A DNA stretch of 64,000 bases from Kangiella geojedonensis (GCF_000981765.1 NZ_CP010975.1:248001-312000); one strand, 5' to 3'. Positions 9,373-19,604 are shown, counted from the first letter of the stretch. Translations and numbers: made by a program. The notes: generated by a model not told the origin, from the sequence alone.

Positions 9373-10866
9373 TTAACGATTAAGCTTATACTGTTCATGG
9401 AACAGCTCTCGACTCGACTCATCTTGCTCTAGAAAAGCGATAGCGTTGATAAATTGGTTCATATCTTTATGTCGTGCCTTTTCTTTTAAGCCTTGTTGGT
9501 AAAACTCACAGTTGCGCGGGTTTAATAAAATAGGACTTCCGTTAGGTAGCAATTGAATATTAGCTTCTCGCACTTCACCTAACTGTATACCTTCATTATG
9601 GAGCTGAGCTAACCAGTTTCCTAAAACAATGGCAGTCGGATGCCGACGGCTTTGCGGGATATGGTGCAAAGCAACTCCTGGCGTTTCTTGGTAACGAAGC
9701 ATATAAGCGTCTCGCTCATCGCAAAAAGTGAATTCTTGGGGCGAGATGGTGTAAAAGCCACGGAAAGTAAATAGCGCGCATTTGTGGAGCATCGTGCTCA
9801 GTTCTTTTCGGGTTAAGTCGGTACCGAAGCTGGTCCCACGATAAAACACATTAAGCAACTGTCCATCAATGGTTCTCACCAGTTTAGGTAGTCCATTGTC
9901 TCGGGATAGGATTTTGCCTGAATATAGGGCACCGTCGTGTTGCTCAGCGCTGATGGGTTTTAGCTTGGGTGGCTTCTGATAGTAAACGTTGCGCTGACCT
10001 TCGGGTAAGGTTTTAAAGCGACGATGAACCCAGTAATACTGCTCAGGTGCCTGCATGACACAGGCTTCGAGAATCTTGTTGGTCATGGAGCAATCAATAT
10101 AATCGTCGCCTGTAAACTCAATTTCAGGTAACACCTCTAGGGTCATGACACCTTTATTATTTTTATAGTAACTCACCGGCAACACTTTAGCCTTTCCCAG
10201 TTTGGCAATACGTTGTGGTGACGTCAGGGTACAAGCTGGGTTGCCGAAGAATGGTGCAAACTCAGTACTGTGTCTCCCCATATCCTGATCCGGCATCAGC
10301 CACAAACCTTCGCCACTTTTTAACCACTTACCAATAGAACGAATATCATTACGCCCCATTGTTTTACTACGGTTGTTACGACCGGCCTGAATGTGATTGT
10401 CGAGCACGGGGTTTTTGTTAGGGCGATAAAAAGCGGCAAAATCGAGGTACTTAGCCATCAGTGCACCAGCGAGTTCTAAGCTGGTAGTATGGTAGCCCAA
10501 GAATAGAATTCCCTGGCCACTTTCTTTAGCTTTCTCGTAGTGTTCTAGGCCTTTGATTTGATGATACTTCTCAAGTTTTTCAAAAGGCTTATACCAAGCT
10601 AAGGTAAGTTCTGCAAAACCTTCGCCCAAAGCAAGGAAGTGTCGCTTCGCCATCTCTTGGCGTTCATCAAATGTTTTATTATTAAAACAATAGCGGAGAT
10701 TGGCTTCGACGATCAGGCGCCTACTTTTTACACGATAAAGAAGGCGCCCTATAGTACGGCCGGTAGCCATAACGACAGGGTAAGGAAGCTTTGCAAAAAG
10801 CTTAAGTACGCCAAAGGCGAATCCGAGGGCGATGCGTGAGCCTAGAGAACCTTTTTCTTTTGACAA
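9373..10866 (-). CDS. LpxL-type acyltransferase fused to a degenerate kinase-like domain
   Basis: A 497-residue two-part protein. Residues 1 to about 310 are a lysophospholipid acyltransferase of the LpxL/LpxM (HtrB) family, which adds a secondary acyl chain to lipid A. The H-x4-E catalytic motif is at H126/E131 (GYHTTSLELAG), and there is a conserved YYWVHRRFKTLPEG end. Residues about 320-497 resemble the LPS-kinase (KdkA/WaaP) fold: LAQLHNEGIQLGEVREANI then LLNPRNCEF at the places of HGD-N and DFD. The catalytic Asp residues are replaced (GEV at 430-432, NPR at 449-451), so it is probably a pseudokinase. The start is TTG; a stop lies five codons upstream and no clear ribosome site is visible. 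It converges with the MATE gene. Confidence 0.8.
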   Translation of the reverse strand: MSKEKGSLGSRIALGFAFGVLKLFAKLPYPVVMATGRTIGRLLYRVKSRRLIVEANLRYCFNNKTFDERQEMAKRHFLALGEGFAELTLAWYKPFEKLEKYHQIKGLEHYEKAKESGQGILFLGYHTTSLELAGALMAKYLDFAAFYRPNKNPVLDNHIQAGRNNRSKTMGRNDIRSIGKWLKSGEGLWLMPDQDMGRHSTEFAPFFGNPACTLTSPQRIAKLGKAKVLPVSYYKNNKGVMTLEVLPEIEFTGDDYIDCSMTNKILEACVMQAPEQYYWVHRRFKTLPEGQRNVYYQKPPKLKPISAEQHDGALYSGKILSRDNGLPKLVRTIDGQLLNVFYRGTSFGTDLTRKELSTMLHKCALFTFRGFYTISPQEFTFCDERDAYMLRYQETPGVALHHIPQSRRHPTAIVLGNWLAQLHNEGIQLGEVREANIQLLPNGSPILLNPRNCEFYQQGLKEKARHKDMNQFINAIAFLEQDESSRELFHEQYKLNR

Positions 10867-10988
10867 AATGAGTCGATAGTTAGTGTTTTCATCATTTTAC
10901 CGCGTCACTGAGCAATTACAATGACTGTGAAATTTGTCATAATGCGGACAGCTTCATCTATATTCATGAGAATAAAACTAGGGATATT

Positions 10989-11375
10989 ATGAAAAAGAAT
11001 TTTTTATTGCATGGCGCCATGTTTATGGCGTTAGCAGTTGCTTTAGGCGCCGTTGGTTCGCATGCACTGTCAACCCAGTTGACTGAAAAATCAATGCACC
11101 TGTTTAATCTTGGTGTCAATTATCAGGTGTATCATGCGATAGGTTTGCTGACGATAGGTATTGTATTCAGTCAGTTTCCCAACAAAAAAACCTTGTTAGC
11201 AGGTTGGTTGATGTTCGCCGGCATCATTAGTTTTAGTGGCGGTCTATACTTTTACGCGATAACACAACAGGAATGGGTACGGAGTATCATTCCTGTTGGT
11301 GGACTCTTGCTAATTAGCAGCTGGCTCGCTTTAATATGGGCAATTTTTTCAAGGCAATCGGATAGTGATGAATAA
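10989..11375 (+). CDS. DUF423 family membrane protein
   Basis: A 128-residue protein with four membrane spans. The start (LHGAMFMALAVALGAVGSHAL) and the later YHAIGLL, GWLMFAGIISFSGGLY and PVGGLLLISSWLAL stretches are the DUF423 (YgdD-like) pattern. No function is established for the family. It overlaps the next gene by 8 nt. Confidence 0.85.
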   Translation: MKKNFLLHGAMFMALAVALGAVGSHALSTQLTEKSMHLFNLGVNYQVYHAIGLLTIGIVFSQFPNKKTLLAGWLMFAGIISFSGGLYFYAITQQEWVRSIIPVGGLLLISSWLALIWAIFSRQSDSDE

Positions 11376-11892
11376 CGCAACAAATTTGGATTTGGTACTG
11401 GAGCAGAAAGATATCTCGGCAGCAGATTGGGCCGATGAATTTTGGGACTGGACTTGTGCGGTTTATGCTGACGGGGATGTTCAAACCTTATGTTTAGCGA
11501 TGCAGAATCGTTTTAACTGCAATGTGAACTTTCTGTTATTAGCCATTTGGTTAGGGCAGCGTCATTACCTGATTTCCAAAACTGGCTGGAGCATGTTGAT
11601 AAAAAGAACAGAGCGGTTGCGCGAAGGTGTGCGTAAAATCCGTCAAAGTCGCCGCAAAATAAAGCTTGCTGATCGCCAGAAGTACGAAGAGTTACTGGAC
11701 TTAGAGCTTAAAGGCGAAAACCTGGTTCAGGCTAAAGCTATGGATACTTTACTTGGATTTAACAATTCAATCCTTGAAGAAAGCACGGTTGAGCCCAACC
11801 TTATTAATTACGTCCGCGCCACAAGTAGTGGCGATGAGGCGGAAAAAGATGCCAAAGCGCTAGGTGCTCTGGTTCAAAAGTTGAGCGATTAG
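11368..11892 (+). CDS. TIGR02444 family protein
   Basis: A 174-residue soluble protein with WADEFWDWTCAVYADGDVQTLCL then NVNFLLLAIWLGQR, the signature of the TIGR02444/DUF2390 group found in proteobacteria. Start ATG 11368 overlaps the DUF423 stop; the GTG one codon earlier is also possible. Mostly helical. Function unknown. Confidence 0.8.
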   Translation: MNNATNLDLVLEQKDISAADWADEFWDWTCAVYADGDVQTLCLAMQNRFNCNVNFLLLAIWLGQRHYLISKTGWSMLIKRTERLREGVRKIRQSRRKIKLADRQKYEELLDLELKGENLVQAKAMDTLLGFNNSILEESTVEPNLINYVRATSSGDEAEKDAKALGALVQKLSD

Positions 11893-11963
11893 GCTCGCAT
11901 TTTGCTTATAACTATGCAAAATACTATGTTTCAACAATCAATTAACCATTTGGGGAATCCTCA

Positions 11964-12920
11964 ATGAAATTATTATCGATCAAAAAAACAGCTGTAGCGC
12001 TTGCTCTAGCGGGCACGCTTGTTGCTTGTGATTCTGGCAATGATAAGTCAAACAATGCTACAAAAGCTGAAGAGAAGGGTACTGTTGCAACTAAGCAGCA
12101 AGGTGAATTCGAGAATATGCATGAGAAAGCCGCCTATTCAATGGGGGTGAATTTTTCTCGCCAAATGTCTAAAAACTTTGACTCTATTAAAGAGTATGGC
12201 ATTGAAATTGATAAAGAGTTAGTCGTTGAAGGTATGCGCGATGGTTTTGCTGGAAATGCAAAGTTCTCTGAAGAAGAAGTTAAAGCTAACATGAACGAAT
12301 TCCAAGCAGCGCTTAATGAAAAGATGAAAGAACGCCAAGCTGAGATAGCTGCAGAAGCCAAGAAAAAAGCTGAAGAGACTTTGAAAAAAGGGCAGGCTTT
12401 TGAGGCTGAGTACGCAGAAAAAGAAGGTGTTACGAAAACTGAATCAGGCTTGATGTATCGCGTTATTGAAGATGCTGAAGGTTCAGAAAGCCCAACAGCT
12501 GAAGATGCCGTGCGTGTCCACTATCGCGGTACCTTTATTGACGGAAAAGAATTCGATAGTTCATACAAGCGTAATAAGCCTATCGATTTCAACTTAAGTG
12601 GCGTTATTCCTGGTTGGACTGAAGGCCTTCAGTACATGACCGTTGGCGATAAGTATGAGTTTGTGATTCCAGCGGCATTAGCTTATGGCGAAAATGATCG
12701 TGCGCAGATCCCAGGTAACTCAACGTTAATCTTTGATGTTGAATTATTGGCTATTAACCCTGAAGAGCCATATAAAGCTCCTGAAGAAAGTGTCGAAGAA
12801 AAGCTTGAAGCGGCAGGTGAAGCCGTTGAAGAAAGTGCATCTGAAGCTGTTGACGCAGTGAAAGAAGGTGCTGAAGAAGTCAAAGAAGAGGTTGAAGAAG
12901 CTACGGGCGATAAGCAGTAA
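11964..12920 (+). CDS. FKBP-type peptidyl-prolyl isomerase, lipoprotein
   Basis: A 318-residue FkpA/Mip-like periplasmic foldase that isomerises X-Pro bonds. It has a lipobox (LVAC, Cys22), so it is probably membrane anchored. A helical dimerisation region spans about 45-150 (YSMGVNFSRQMSKN, then a Lys/Glu-rich helix). The FKBP domain (about 155-255) shows VRVHYRGTFIDGKEFDSSY, GVIPGWTEGLQYM and IPAALAYGE. An extra tail from about residue 265 to 318 is almost only Glu, Ala, Lys and Val and should be a charged helix; it is absent from typical FkpA. Confidence 0.9.
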   Translation: MKLLSIKKTAVALALAGTLVACDSGNDKSNNATKAEEKGTVATKQQGEFENMHEKAAYSMGVNFSRQMSKNFDSIKEYGIEIDKELVVEGMRDGFAGNAKFSEEEVKANMNEFQAALNEKMKERQAEIAAEAKKKAEETLKKGQAFEAEYAEKEGVTKTESGLMYRVIEDAEGSESPTAEDAVRVHYRGTFIDGKEFDSSYKRNKPIDFNLSGVIPGWTEGLQYMTVGDKYEFVIPAALAYGENDRAQIPGNSTLIFDVELLAINPEEPYKAPEESVEEKLEAAGEAVEESASEAVDAVKEGAEEVKEEVEEATGDKQ

Positions 12921-12922
12921 GA

Positions 12923-13249
12923 ATGTCGCACAAAGAACTTAAAACTTTTAATGAGTTCTGGCCTTACTATCTGGGCGAGCACCGCTTGCCCAGAAACCGC
13001 TTTCTTCATTATTGTGGTACCTTTTTCTCAACGGCGCTGTTAGTCTGGTTGATTCTTACTCAGAACTGGTGGTTTATACCATTGGTGCTCCTTGTTGGAT
13101 ATGGCCCAGCTTGGATTGGTCATTTTTTTCTGGAAAAGAACCGCCCAGCAACCTTCACCTATCCGTTTTGGTCATTAGTGGCGGATTATAAAATGTTTTA
13201 TTACGCATTAACTGGGCGCTTAAAATATGAGTGGCCTAAGTACTTTTAA
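12923..13249 (+). CDS. Mpo1-like (DUF962) membrane protein
   Basis: A 108-residue protein with FWPYYLGEHRLPRNRFLHYCGT, then two or three hydrophobic segments, and GYGPAWIGHFFLEKNRPATF, which match the DUF962/Mpo1 family. The yeast member is a dioxygenase in fatty acid alpha-oxidation; the bacterial role is unproven. The His pairs (H19/H29-type, GHFF) that bind iron are present. It starts 2 bases after the FKBP gene stop. Confidence 0.75.
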   Translation: MSHKELKTFNEFWPYYLGEHRLPRNRFLHYCGTFFSTALLVWLILTQNWWFIPLVLLVGYGPAWIGHFFLEKNRPATFTYPFWSLVADYKMFYYALTGRLKYEWPKYF

Positions 13250-13467
13250 TCAATACCCTCGAACCTAAACACCTCTTCTAAAGACTTATCAAAAATCTTA
13301 GCAATTTTAAATGCGACCTCTAACGATGGCGAGTATTTGCGCTGCTCAATAGCCGCAATGGTTTGCCGAGTGAGTCCAAGTTTTTCCGCCAAGTCTTGCT
13401 GCGTCATCTCCTCGTTGAGGAACCTCAAGGTTTTAATATTGTTACTGATCGGTATCTGCTTCGCCAT
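13246..13467 (-). CDS. XRE-family helix-turn-helix regulator, 73 aa
   Basis: A single Cro/CI-type HTH domain: MTQQDLAEKLGLTRQTIAAIE is the helix-turn-helix, followed by PSLEVAFKIAKIFDKSLEEVF. It belongs to the short YozG-like class that is often paired with a membrane protein. It lies 2 bases after the stop of the upstream membrane gene in the same orientation, so the two form one unit. Probably controls its own operon. Confidence 0.85.
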   Translation of the reverse strand: MAKQIPISNNIKTLRFLNEEMTQQDLAEKLGLTRQTIAAIEQRKYSPSLEVAFKIAKIFDKSLEEVFRFEGID

Positions 13468-13469
13468 GA

Positions 13470-13904
13470 CTAGACTCCGCGCTGAAACAAAATCAATTGC
13501 GAAATACAGTTAATCATTTCAGCGACGACAAAAGCGATGAAAACGAAATAGATACTGAGAAACGGGATCTGAAATAACATACTGATCCCAAGATAGCCAA
13601 TAACAACGAACCCTAATACATGGCTGGCGTAAAAGTTTGATTTTAAGACTATCAACTTTTCGCGTTCATCGGCGTTTGCATTCGCTTCTTTGGCATTCCT
13701 AGCCGCGACTACGCTATGCCCTATAATTTGTAACACGATAAAAAATATGACCGCCCCCCATAACGGCTTCATTTCCAGAATAGCTTCTTCATAACCGCTA
13801 AAAAATGGCCATATAATATTAAGTGTGAAGATTAAAAGCGCCGTTAAAGCGACGAGAGTAACGAGCGCACTTTTTTCACGAAAGGACAAGTCTTTGAGTG
13901 TCAT
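13470..13904 (-). CDS. Four-span membrane protein paired with XRE regulator
   Basis: A 144-residue protein with four hydrophobic segments (about residues 16-37, 44-63, 92-111, 116-136) and a short charged cytoplasmic loop with NADEREKLIVLKS, as in the DUF2178-like proteins found beside small XRE regulators. I place the start at ATG 13904 (GGA about 8 nt upstream) rather than the TTG at 13916, which has no ribosome site. Possibly senses a membrane signal with its neighbour; this is inference. Confidence 0.6.
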   Translation of the reverse strand: MTLKDLSFREKSALVTLVALTALLIFTLNIIWPFFSGYEEAILEMKPLWGAVIFFIVLQIIGHSVVAARNAKEANANADEREKLIVLKSNFYASHVLGFVVIGYLGISMLFQIPFLSIYFVFIAFVVAEMINCISQLILFQRGV

Positions 13905-14003
13905 AAGGAAATCCAAAGTAATTAATTATTAACTCTATGTTAATTATATTTAACGCTATGTCAATAATATCATCGTTTCATGTCCTAGTATTAATTGATA
14001 TGG

Positions 14004-14035
14004 CATAAAAAAAGCTGCCCCAAGGCAGCTTTTTG
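14004..14035 (-). terminator. Rho-independent terminator of the dsbB-ABM unit
   Basis: AGCTGCC (14013-14019), loop CCAA, GGCAGCT (14024-14030), flanked by a run of A on the left and T on the right. On the minus strand it follows the ABM gene stop at 14063 and gives a U run, and it could work in both directions. Confidence 0.85.
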
Positions 14036-14062
14036 ATGCTTAACGTATTGATAAGTAATGAA

Positions 14063-14362
14063 TTAATCTTTTTTCAGGTGCGATGACTGTAGAACCATGA
14101 TTTTTTCATCATTTTTTAACAAAGGACGCATCTCGTCGAGTAAGTCTTGGCGGTCTTCTGACTCTGCCCAGACTTCCCAAGTCTCAAAAGAGTCCCAGCA
14201 TGACATCACTATAACTTGATGCTTATCGTCTTTTACGTGAAAAATTTCGCCTGATAGAAAGCCTGGCATATTGCTGGCTTTGTTTTTAGCTTGGCGAATC
14301 AATGCATGATAATCGTCGAGCTTACCATCGAGAATATTACGCTCAATAATAATACGAATCAT
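14063..14362 (-). CDS. Antibiotic biosynthesis monooxygenase (ABM) domain protein
   Basis: A 99-residue dimeric alpha+beta barrel protein: MIRIIIERNILDGKLDDYHAL, then MPGFLSGEIFHVKDD and VIVMSCWDSFETWEVWAESEDRQ. This is the ABM/YgiN/HmoA-like pattern. Such proteins act as small monooxygenases or heme-related enzymes. The substrate is unknown. It lies 24 bases after dsbB in the same direction. Confidence 0.8.
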   Translation of the reverse strand: MIRIIIERNILDGKLDDYHALIRQAKNKASNMPGFLSGEIFHVKDDKHQVIVMSCWDSFETWEVWAESEDRQDLLDEMRPLLKNDEKIMVLQSSHLKKD

Positions 14363-14386
14363 TTAGGGACCTAGTATTTTAGTGGA

Positions 14387-14899
14387 TTAGAATGGTTTTG
14401 GTTGTTGAAAAGACTTAAAAAGTCTAAACCCAAGAACCGAGGTTGCGATGATGAAAATAACGAGCATCCATTCAGGCATTGAGAGCCCAATAAAACTCCA
14501 ACTAATCTTGGCGCATTCGCCATCACCTGATAATACCGTTTGAATCACTTCAGTAAACGGCAACATGTCCATCATGGTTTCCAACGGAGCACCACAGGCC
14601 GGAACTTCGTCTTCTGGCAAGTGCTGTAGGTATACATGACGTCCTGCAATGATGATACCACCAATGGCGGGCAACAGAGCAAGGATTTGATAAATTCGAT
14701 TGGCCCAAGAATTGATCTGGGGATTATGAATAGCGTTAATCAGCAAAACGCCACCAAGAGCGATGACCATTGCGCGCTGGAACATACATAAAGGGCAGGG
14801 CTCGAGCCCATCTACATATTGGAAATACAAGGCGGTTACTATTAGCTGGTAACAGATAAATGCGCCGAGAAAGTTCCAACCTCTATTATTTAAATTCAT
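14387..14899 (-). CDS. dsbB: Disulfide bond formation protein B
   Basis: A 170-residue four-span inner-membrane protein that reoxidises DsbA and passes electrons to ubiquinone. The first active pair is C35-P-L-C38 (GLEPCPLCMFQRA). The second periplasmic pair is in VPACGAPLE and GDGECAKISW. Length and membrane pattern match DsbB. Confidence 0.93.
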   Translation of the reverse strand: MNLNNRGWNFLGAFICYQLIVTALYFQYVDGLEPCPLCMFQRAMVIALGGVLLINAIHNPQINSWANRIYQILALLPAIGGIIIAGRHVYLQHLPEDEVPACGAPLETMMDMLPFTEVIQTVLSGDGECAKISWSFIGLSMPEWMLVIFIIATSVLGFRLFKSFQQPKPF

Positions 14900-15034
14900 G
14901 AGATTTTACTCTGTACAAGACTCGATTCGAGCAAGCAATTTAGCGCACACTACATGGACTTTGTGAAAAGTTCAAGTAGAAGTGCGCACATTGGAGCAGT
15001 TGTCATACAAGGCCTATAGAGCCATTAACGACAT

Positions 15035-17362
15035 TTAACTTTTCTTTAAAGCCGCCGATAAGGCATCTGCAAAAGCACCTTGAGGCTGTTTTTGAGACTT
15101 CTTACCACCAGTTTTGTGGGATACTTTACTCTGGTTGGATGATGGCTTGTTGCTGGACTTGGTGCTACCACCAGTATCAGGGCCTATCATCGATAGGCTA
15201 ATTCGCTTGCGTTGTAAGTCGACATCAGACACCCAAACACGAACAATATCACCAGCTTTAACCACTTCACTAGGGTCTTTGATGAATTTATTTGCCATTA
15301 CTGACAAGTGGACCAGTCCATCTTGGTGGACACCAACATCGACAAAAGCACCAAAGGCAGTAACGTTCGTGACGACACCTTCGAGCTCCATGTTCTTCTT
15401 AAGGTCTTTTAGCGTTTCGACGCCTTCTTTGTATTGCACCATACGGAACTCCGGACGAGGGTCGCGGCCAGGTTTGTCTAATTCCTTGATGATGTCATTG
15501 ATGGTGTGTTCACCAAACTGTTCGTCTGTGTAGTTTTCGGCTTTGATTTGCTTCAAGTGTTTGTCATTACCGATTAACTGGTGAATGTCTTGAAGCTGTA
15601 AATCGTTAATAATTTTCTCAACAATCGCATATGTCTCCGGGTGAACACCAGAACTATCCAAGGCGTTGTCACCGTCCGTGATGCGTAGGAAACCCGCCGC
15701 TTGTTCGAAGGTCTTTGGCCCCATACGGTCAACATCCAACAGTTGTTGGCGAGAGTTAAAGCGACCATTTTCATTACGCCAATTGTATATGTTTTGCGCT
15801 AATGTCTTACTTAAACCTGAGACTCGCGTTAACAACGGAACCGAGGCCATGTTGAGATCGACGCCAACGGCGTTAACACAATCTTCGACAACACCATCCA
15901 AACTTTTTGCGAGTTGGCTTTGGCTAACGTCGTGTTGATATTGACCAACGCCGATAGATTTAGGCTCGATTTTGACGAGTTCAGCTAATGGGTCTTGCAA
16001 ACGACGCGCAATAGAAACAGCACCTCGATAACTGACGTCAAGATCTGGAAACTCCTTAGCGGCCAGTGCTGAAGCAGAGTACACCGATGCGCCGGCTTCA
16101 CTAACCATAATTTTCTGCAGCTTGAGTTGTGGTGCCTTCTTCATCAGCTCTGCAACCAGTTTGTCGGTCTCACGAGAAGCTGTGCCGTTACCGATACTGA
16201 TTAGTTCGACTTTATGCATGTCGCACATAGTCTCGAGTTTGCGCAGTGATTGATCCCATTGCTTTTGCGGTGCATGGGGGAAAATGGTGCTATGAGCTAA
16301 TAATTTACCGGTGTCATCAACAATCACCGCTTTTACACCAGTACGTAGGCCAGGGTCTAAGCCCATGGTGGTCTTAGCACCAGCTGGTGCTGCCATGAGT
16401 AAGTCATTCAGATTCTTGGCAAAGATTCGAATCGCCTCTGCTTCGCCCTGTTCACGGACTTTAGTCAGTAATTCGGTTTCCATGTACAAATGAAGTTTAA
16501 TTTTCCAAGTCCAGAGTACGACTTGCTGTAGCCACTTATCCGCTGGGCGTCCTTGGTCTTGAATATTAAATTGCTGTGCAATCATACCAACGCATGGATC
16601 CGCTGCGTCTGGCTCTTTAATTAAGTGTTGGTTGGAGACCATTTGTAGCGACAGGATGTTTTCATTGCGACCCCGTAACAAGGCTAAAATACGGTGTGAC
16701 GGAATCGCATTAAAGGCTTCGTTATGATCAAAGTAGTCTGAGAACTTGATGCCTTCTTTCTCTTTGCCTTCAACCACTTCGGCTTTGATGTAAGCGTTTT
16801 CCCATAAATAATCACGAAGCTGCTTTAATAAGTCGGCATTTTCCGCGAATTCTTCCATTAAAATTTGGCGAGCACCATCAAGCGCATCTTTAGTGGTGGC
16901 GATGTGCTTGTCCTTATCATCGGATTCATTAAGGTATTTTTCGGCTTCCTTTTCCGGATCCAATGATGGGTTTTGCCATAAGTCGTGGGCTAGAGGTTCT
17001 AAACCAGCTTCGCGAGCAATCTGTGCTTTAGTGCGACGCTTGGGTTTATAAGGAAGGTATAAGTCCTCTAGCTCGCTTTTGGTGTCGGCGCTTTTGATAG
17101 CCTTTTCCAGTTCTGGCGTCAGCTTTTCTTGTTCTTTAATGCTTTTTAATATGGCACTACGGCGATCTTCCATTTCACGTAAATAACCCAGTCTCTGCTC
17201 TAAATCACGCAGTTGTGTGTCATCCAGTGCGCCCGTTACTTCTTTACGGTAACGTGCGATGAAGGGAACGGTTGAACCTTCATCAAGGAGTTTTACGGCT
17301 GCTTCCACCTGTTGTGGGCGGACATTCAGCTCTTGAGCAATCTGCTGGTTAATTTGTAACAT
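15035..17362 (-). CDS. tex: Tex family transcription accessory protein
   Basis: A 775-residue RNA-binding protein (YhgF/Tex) implicated in transcription, translation accuracy and toxin expression in other bacteria. The order is an N-terminal helical region ([19 protein letters not shown]), a YqgF-like nuclease fold ([17 protein letters not shown]), helix-hairpin-helix segments ([35 protein letters not shown]) and an S1 domain near 650-720 ([21 protein letters not shown]). A Ser/Lys-rich tail follows. It is divergent to ompR-envZ, as in other gammaproteobacteria. Confidence 0.95.
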   Translation of the reverse strand: MLQINQQIAQELNVRPQQVEAAVKLLDEGSTVPFIARYRKEVTGALDDTQLRDLEQRLGYLREMEDRRSAILKSIKEQEKLTPELEKAIKSADTKSELEDLYLPYKPKRRTKAQIAREAGLEPLAHDLWQNPSLDPEKEAEKYLNESDDKDKHIATTKDALDGARQILMEEFAENADLLKQLRDYLWENAYIKAEVVEGKEKEGIKFSDYFDHNEAFNAIPSHRILALLRGRNENILSLQMVSNQHLIKEPDAADPCVGMIAQQFNIQDQGRPADKWLQQVVLWTWKIKLHLYMETELLTKVREQGEAEAIRIFAKNLNDLLMAAPAGAKTTMGLDPGLRTGVKAVIVDDTGKLLAHSTIFPHAPQKQWDQSLRKLETMCDMHKVELISIGNGTASRETDKLVAELMKKAPQLKLQKIMVSEAGASVYSASALAAKEFPDLDVSYRGAVSIARRLQDPLAELVKIEPKSIGVGQYQHDVSQSQLAKSLDGVVEDCVNAVGVDLNMASVPLLTRVSGLSKTLAQNIYNWRNENGRFNSRQQLLDVDRMGPKTFEQAAGFLRITDGDNALDSSGVHPETYAIVEKIINDLQLQDIHQLIGNDKHLKQIKAENYTDEQFGEHTINDIIKELDKPGRDPRPEFRMVQYKEGVETLKDLKKNMELEGVVTNVTAFGAFVDVGVHQDGLVHLSVMANKFIKDPSEVVKAGDIVRVWVSDVDLQRKRISLSMIGPDTGGSTKSSNKPSSNQSKVSHKTGGKKSQKQPQGAFADALSAALKKS

Positions 17363-17531
17363 CTTGTTTTCGCGTATTGGGAAAAATATGACGGCATAGT
17401 ATAGTGCTTGTAGAAATATGAAAAAAGTCTAAATTCGACATTCCGTGAGCGTTTCTGAAAATTGTCAAATTTAGACGATTCAAATAATGAACGAAGCATA
17501 ATGATATTGGTTGGGAAGGGCAGGAAAGACC

Positions 17532-18254
17532 ATGACTGAAGAAACACCAAAAGTACTAGTGGTTGATGATGATGTGCGCTTAAGAAGTTTGCTTGAGCGT
17601 TACCTCAAGGAGCAGGACTTTATCGTACGTACGGTAGAGAATGCAGAGCAGATGGACCGTTTTTTAGAGCGTGAGAATTATCATTTGATGGTTCTGGATC
17701 TGATGTTACCGGGGGAAGATGGCTTATCTATTTGCCGACGCCTTCGTTCTGACAACAATCCGATACCGATTATTATGCTGACGGCAAAAGGCGATGAAGT
17801 CGATCGTATTGTCGGACTCGAGGTCGGGGCTGACGATTACTTAGCTAAGCCGTTCAACCCTCGTGAGTTGCTGGCACGTATTCGTGCAGTATTACGTCGT
17901 CAGGCAAAACATATTCCTGGCGCTCCAAGCAATGCTGAATCAGTGATCAGCTTTGGACGATTCACTTTAAACCTTGCAACTCGTGAAATGACGGATGACG
18001 GTAAGTCAATTTCGTTGACCAGTGGCGAGTTCGCGGTGTTAAAGTCATTGGTCGAGCACGCACGTCAGCCTTTGTCGCGCGATAAGTTGATGAACTTAGC
18101 TCGTGGCCGTGATTATTCAGCGTTAGAACGCAGTATTGATGTGCAAGTCTCTCGCTTACGTCGTTTGATCGAAGCCGATCCTGCTCACCCACGTTATATT
18201 CAAACGGTCTGGGGTGTAGGTTATGTATTCGTGCCAGACGGTGGCGAAGCTTAG
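17532..18254 (+). CDS. ompR: OmpR-type response regulator
   Basis: A 240-residue OmpR regulator. The receiver has the acidic pocket DDD at 12-14, phosphorylated Asp56 (VLDLMLPGEDG) and Lys106 (YLAKPF). The C-terminal winged helix carries SLTSGEFAVLKSLVEHARQPLSRDKL and RSIDVQVSRLRRLIE. I chose ATG 17532 because AGGAAAG precedes it; TTG 17511 would add seven atypical residues. Its kinase gene follows 32 bases later. In enterobacteria the pair responds to osmolarity and controls porins. Confidence 0.93.
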   Translation: MTEETPKVLVVDDDVRLRSLLERYLKEQDFIVRTVENAEQMDRFLERENYHLMVLDLMLPGEDGLSICRRLRSDNNPIPIIMLTAKGDEVDRIVGLEVGADDYLAKPFNPRELLARIRAVLRRQAKHIPGAPSNAESVISFGRFTLNLATREMTDDGKSISLTSGEFAVLKSLVEHARQPLSRDKLMNLARGRDYSALERSIDVQVSRLRRLIEADPAHPRYIQTVWGVGYVFVPDGGEA

Positions 18255-18286
18255 TTAGCTGATGTTTCTAACCCCTCTTTGAGTTC

Positions 18287-19600
18287 ATGCGAATCTTACC
18301 TAAAAGTGCCTTTGGACGAATAGCCTTACTGGTTGGCGTGCTACTGCTGATCAACCAGTGGGTGTCTTATTTATCGATTTCTTGGTACGTGGCGCAGCCG
18401 TCGATGAAGCAGCTGGTACAACTGCTAGCGTCTGACGTAAAAACGGCTATGTCGATGCAGGACTTGGAAATCGAAGGCAAGATGACGAATGAAGTTCGGC
18501 TAGAAATCATGGACGATCAACGCATTCAGATGATTTCTACTCGCATGGGCGACCCGAAACAGCTTCGAGAGGCACAGCTGTATACAGTATTAACCTCGCA
18601 ATTAGCCGAAAGTTTAGGGGTTTCAGAAGACAGCACGGAAATGCGCGTCGAAGAGTCTGATCAGATTTATTATTGGATTAAGTCGCCCAGGCACAGCAAT
18701 GTGTGGTTTCGTATTGGTATGGAGCCGTTTGAAGGCTTTTATATCCACCCTCCAATTGTTTATTTTACGGCTATTTTATTATTGAGTTTGCTCGGTGGTT
18801 GGATCTTCACCAAGCAAATAAGTCGGCCTTTGCGCCGTTTAGAGTTTGCTGCTCGTGAAATTGGTCGAGGCGATAACCCTGGCCAATTAAAGGAAGAAGG
18901 ATTGGAGGAAATGGTCACGGTGACTCGTGCCTTTAACCAGATGGCAAGAAATGTTCAGCAGTTAGAAGAAGATAGGACCTTATTGTTGGCAGGTGTGTCA
19001 CACGACTTGCGCACACCATTGACGCGAATTCGACTAGCCACTGAGTTTATGGGCGATGAAGAGGCCGAGGTTCGAGAAGGTATTATTCGAGATACCGAAG
19101 ACATGGACCAAATCATTGACCAGTTCATTTCATTCGTAAGAGACGGCCGTGACGAACGTGATCAAATGGGCGACTTAAATTCGGTTGTTGAAGATTGTGT
19201 GAAATCTGTTCGAATCCAAACTCAGGATATTAGCTTTGAGTTGGGAGAGGTTCCGCCGTTGGCATTTAAGCCCATGGCGATGAAGCGTTTAATTATGAAC
19301 CTCATTATGAATGGTTTGAAGTATGCCGGTGCGCCGCTGGAAGTGAAAACTCAGGTTATTGATAACAAGGTGAGGGTATCGGTATACGATCAAGGCCCTG
19401 GTATTGATGAAAAAGAGATTGAGCGCTTATTCCAGCCGTTTTCACGAGGAAACAGTGCGCGAAGTGGCGGAGGTTCAGGCTTAGGGCTAGCGATTGTACA
19501 GCGTATCGCAAAACTGCATCGGGGTAGCGTGTCGTTGATTAATCGGGCTGAAGGCGGACTCGAAGCCCGCCTAGAGTTTCCTGTCAGAACCAATACTTAA
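18287..19600 (+). CDS. envZ: EnvZ-type osmosensor histidine kinase
   Basis: A 437-residue inner-membrane kinase. Membrane segments lie at about residues 10-30 and 158-178 with a periplasmic sensor domain between. Then follow HAMP ([20 protein letters not shown]), the phospho-accepting His239 in [20 protein letters not shown], and ATP-binding N, G1 and G2 boxes ([32 protein letters not shown]). It phosphorylates and dephosphorylates OmpR encoded just upstream. It ends 4 bases before the stop of convergent hslO. Confidence 0.93.
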   Translation: MRILPKSAFGRIALLVGVLLLINQWVSYLSISWYVAQPSMKQLVQLLASDVKTAMSMQDLEIEGKMTNEVRLEIMDDQRIQMISTRMGDPKQLREAQLYTVLTSQLAESLGVSEDSTEMRVEESDQIYYWIKSPRHSNVWFRIGMEPFEGFYIHPPIVYFTAILLLSLLGGWIFTKQISRPLRRLEFAAREIGRGDNPGQLKEEGLEEMVTVTRAFNQMARNVQQLEEDRTLLLAGVSHDLRTPLTRIRLATEFMGDEEAEVREGIIRDTEDMDQIIDQFISFVRDGRDERDQMGDLNSVVEDCVKSVRIQTQDISFELGEVPPLAFKPMAMKRLIMNLIMNGLKYAGAPLEVKTQVIDNKVRVSVYDQGPGIDEKEIERLFQPFSRGNSARSGGGSGLGLAIVQRIAKLHRGSVSLINRAEGGLEARLEFPVRTNT

Positions 19601-19604
19601 TAGT

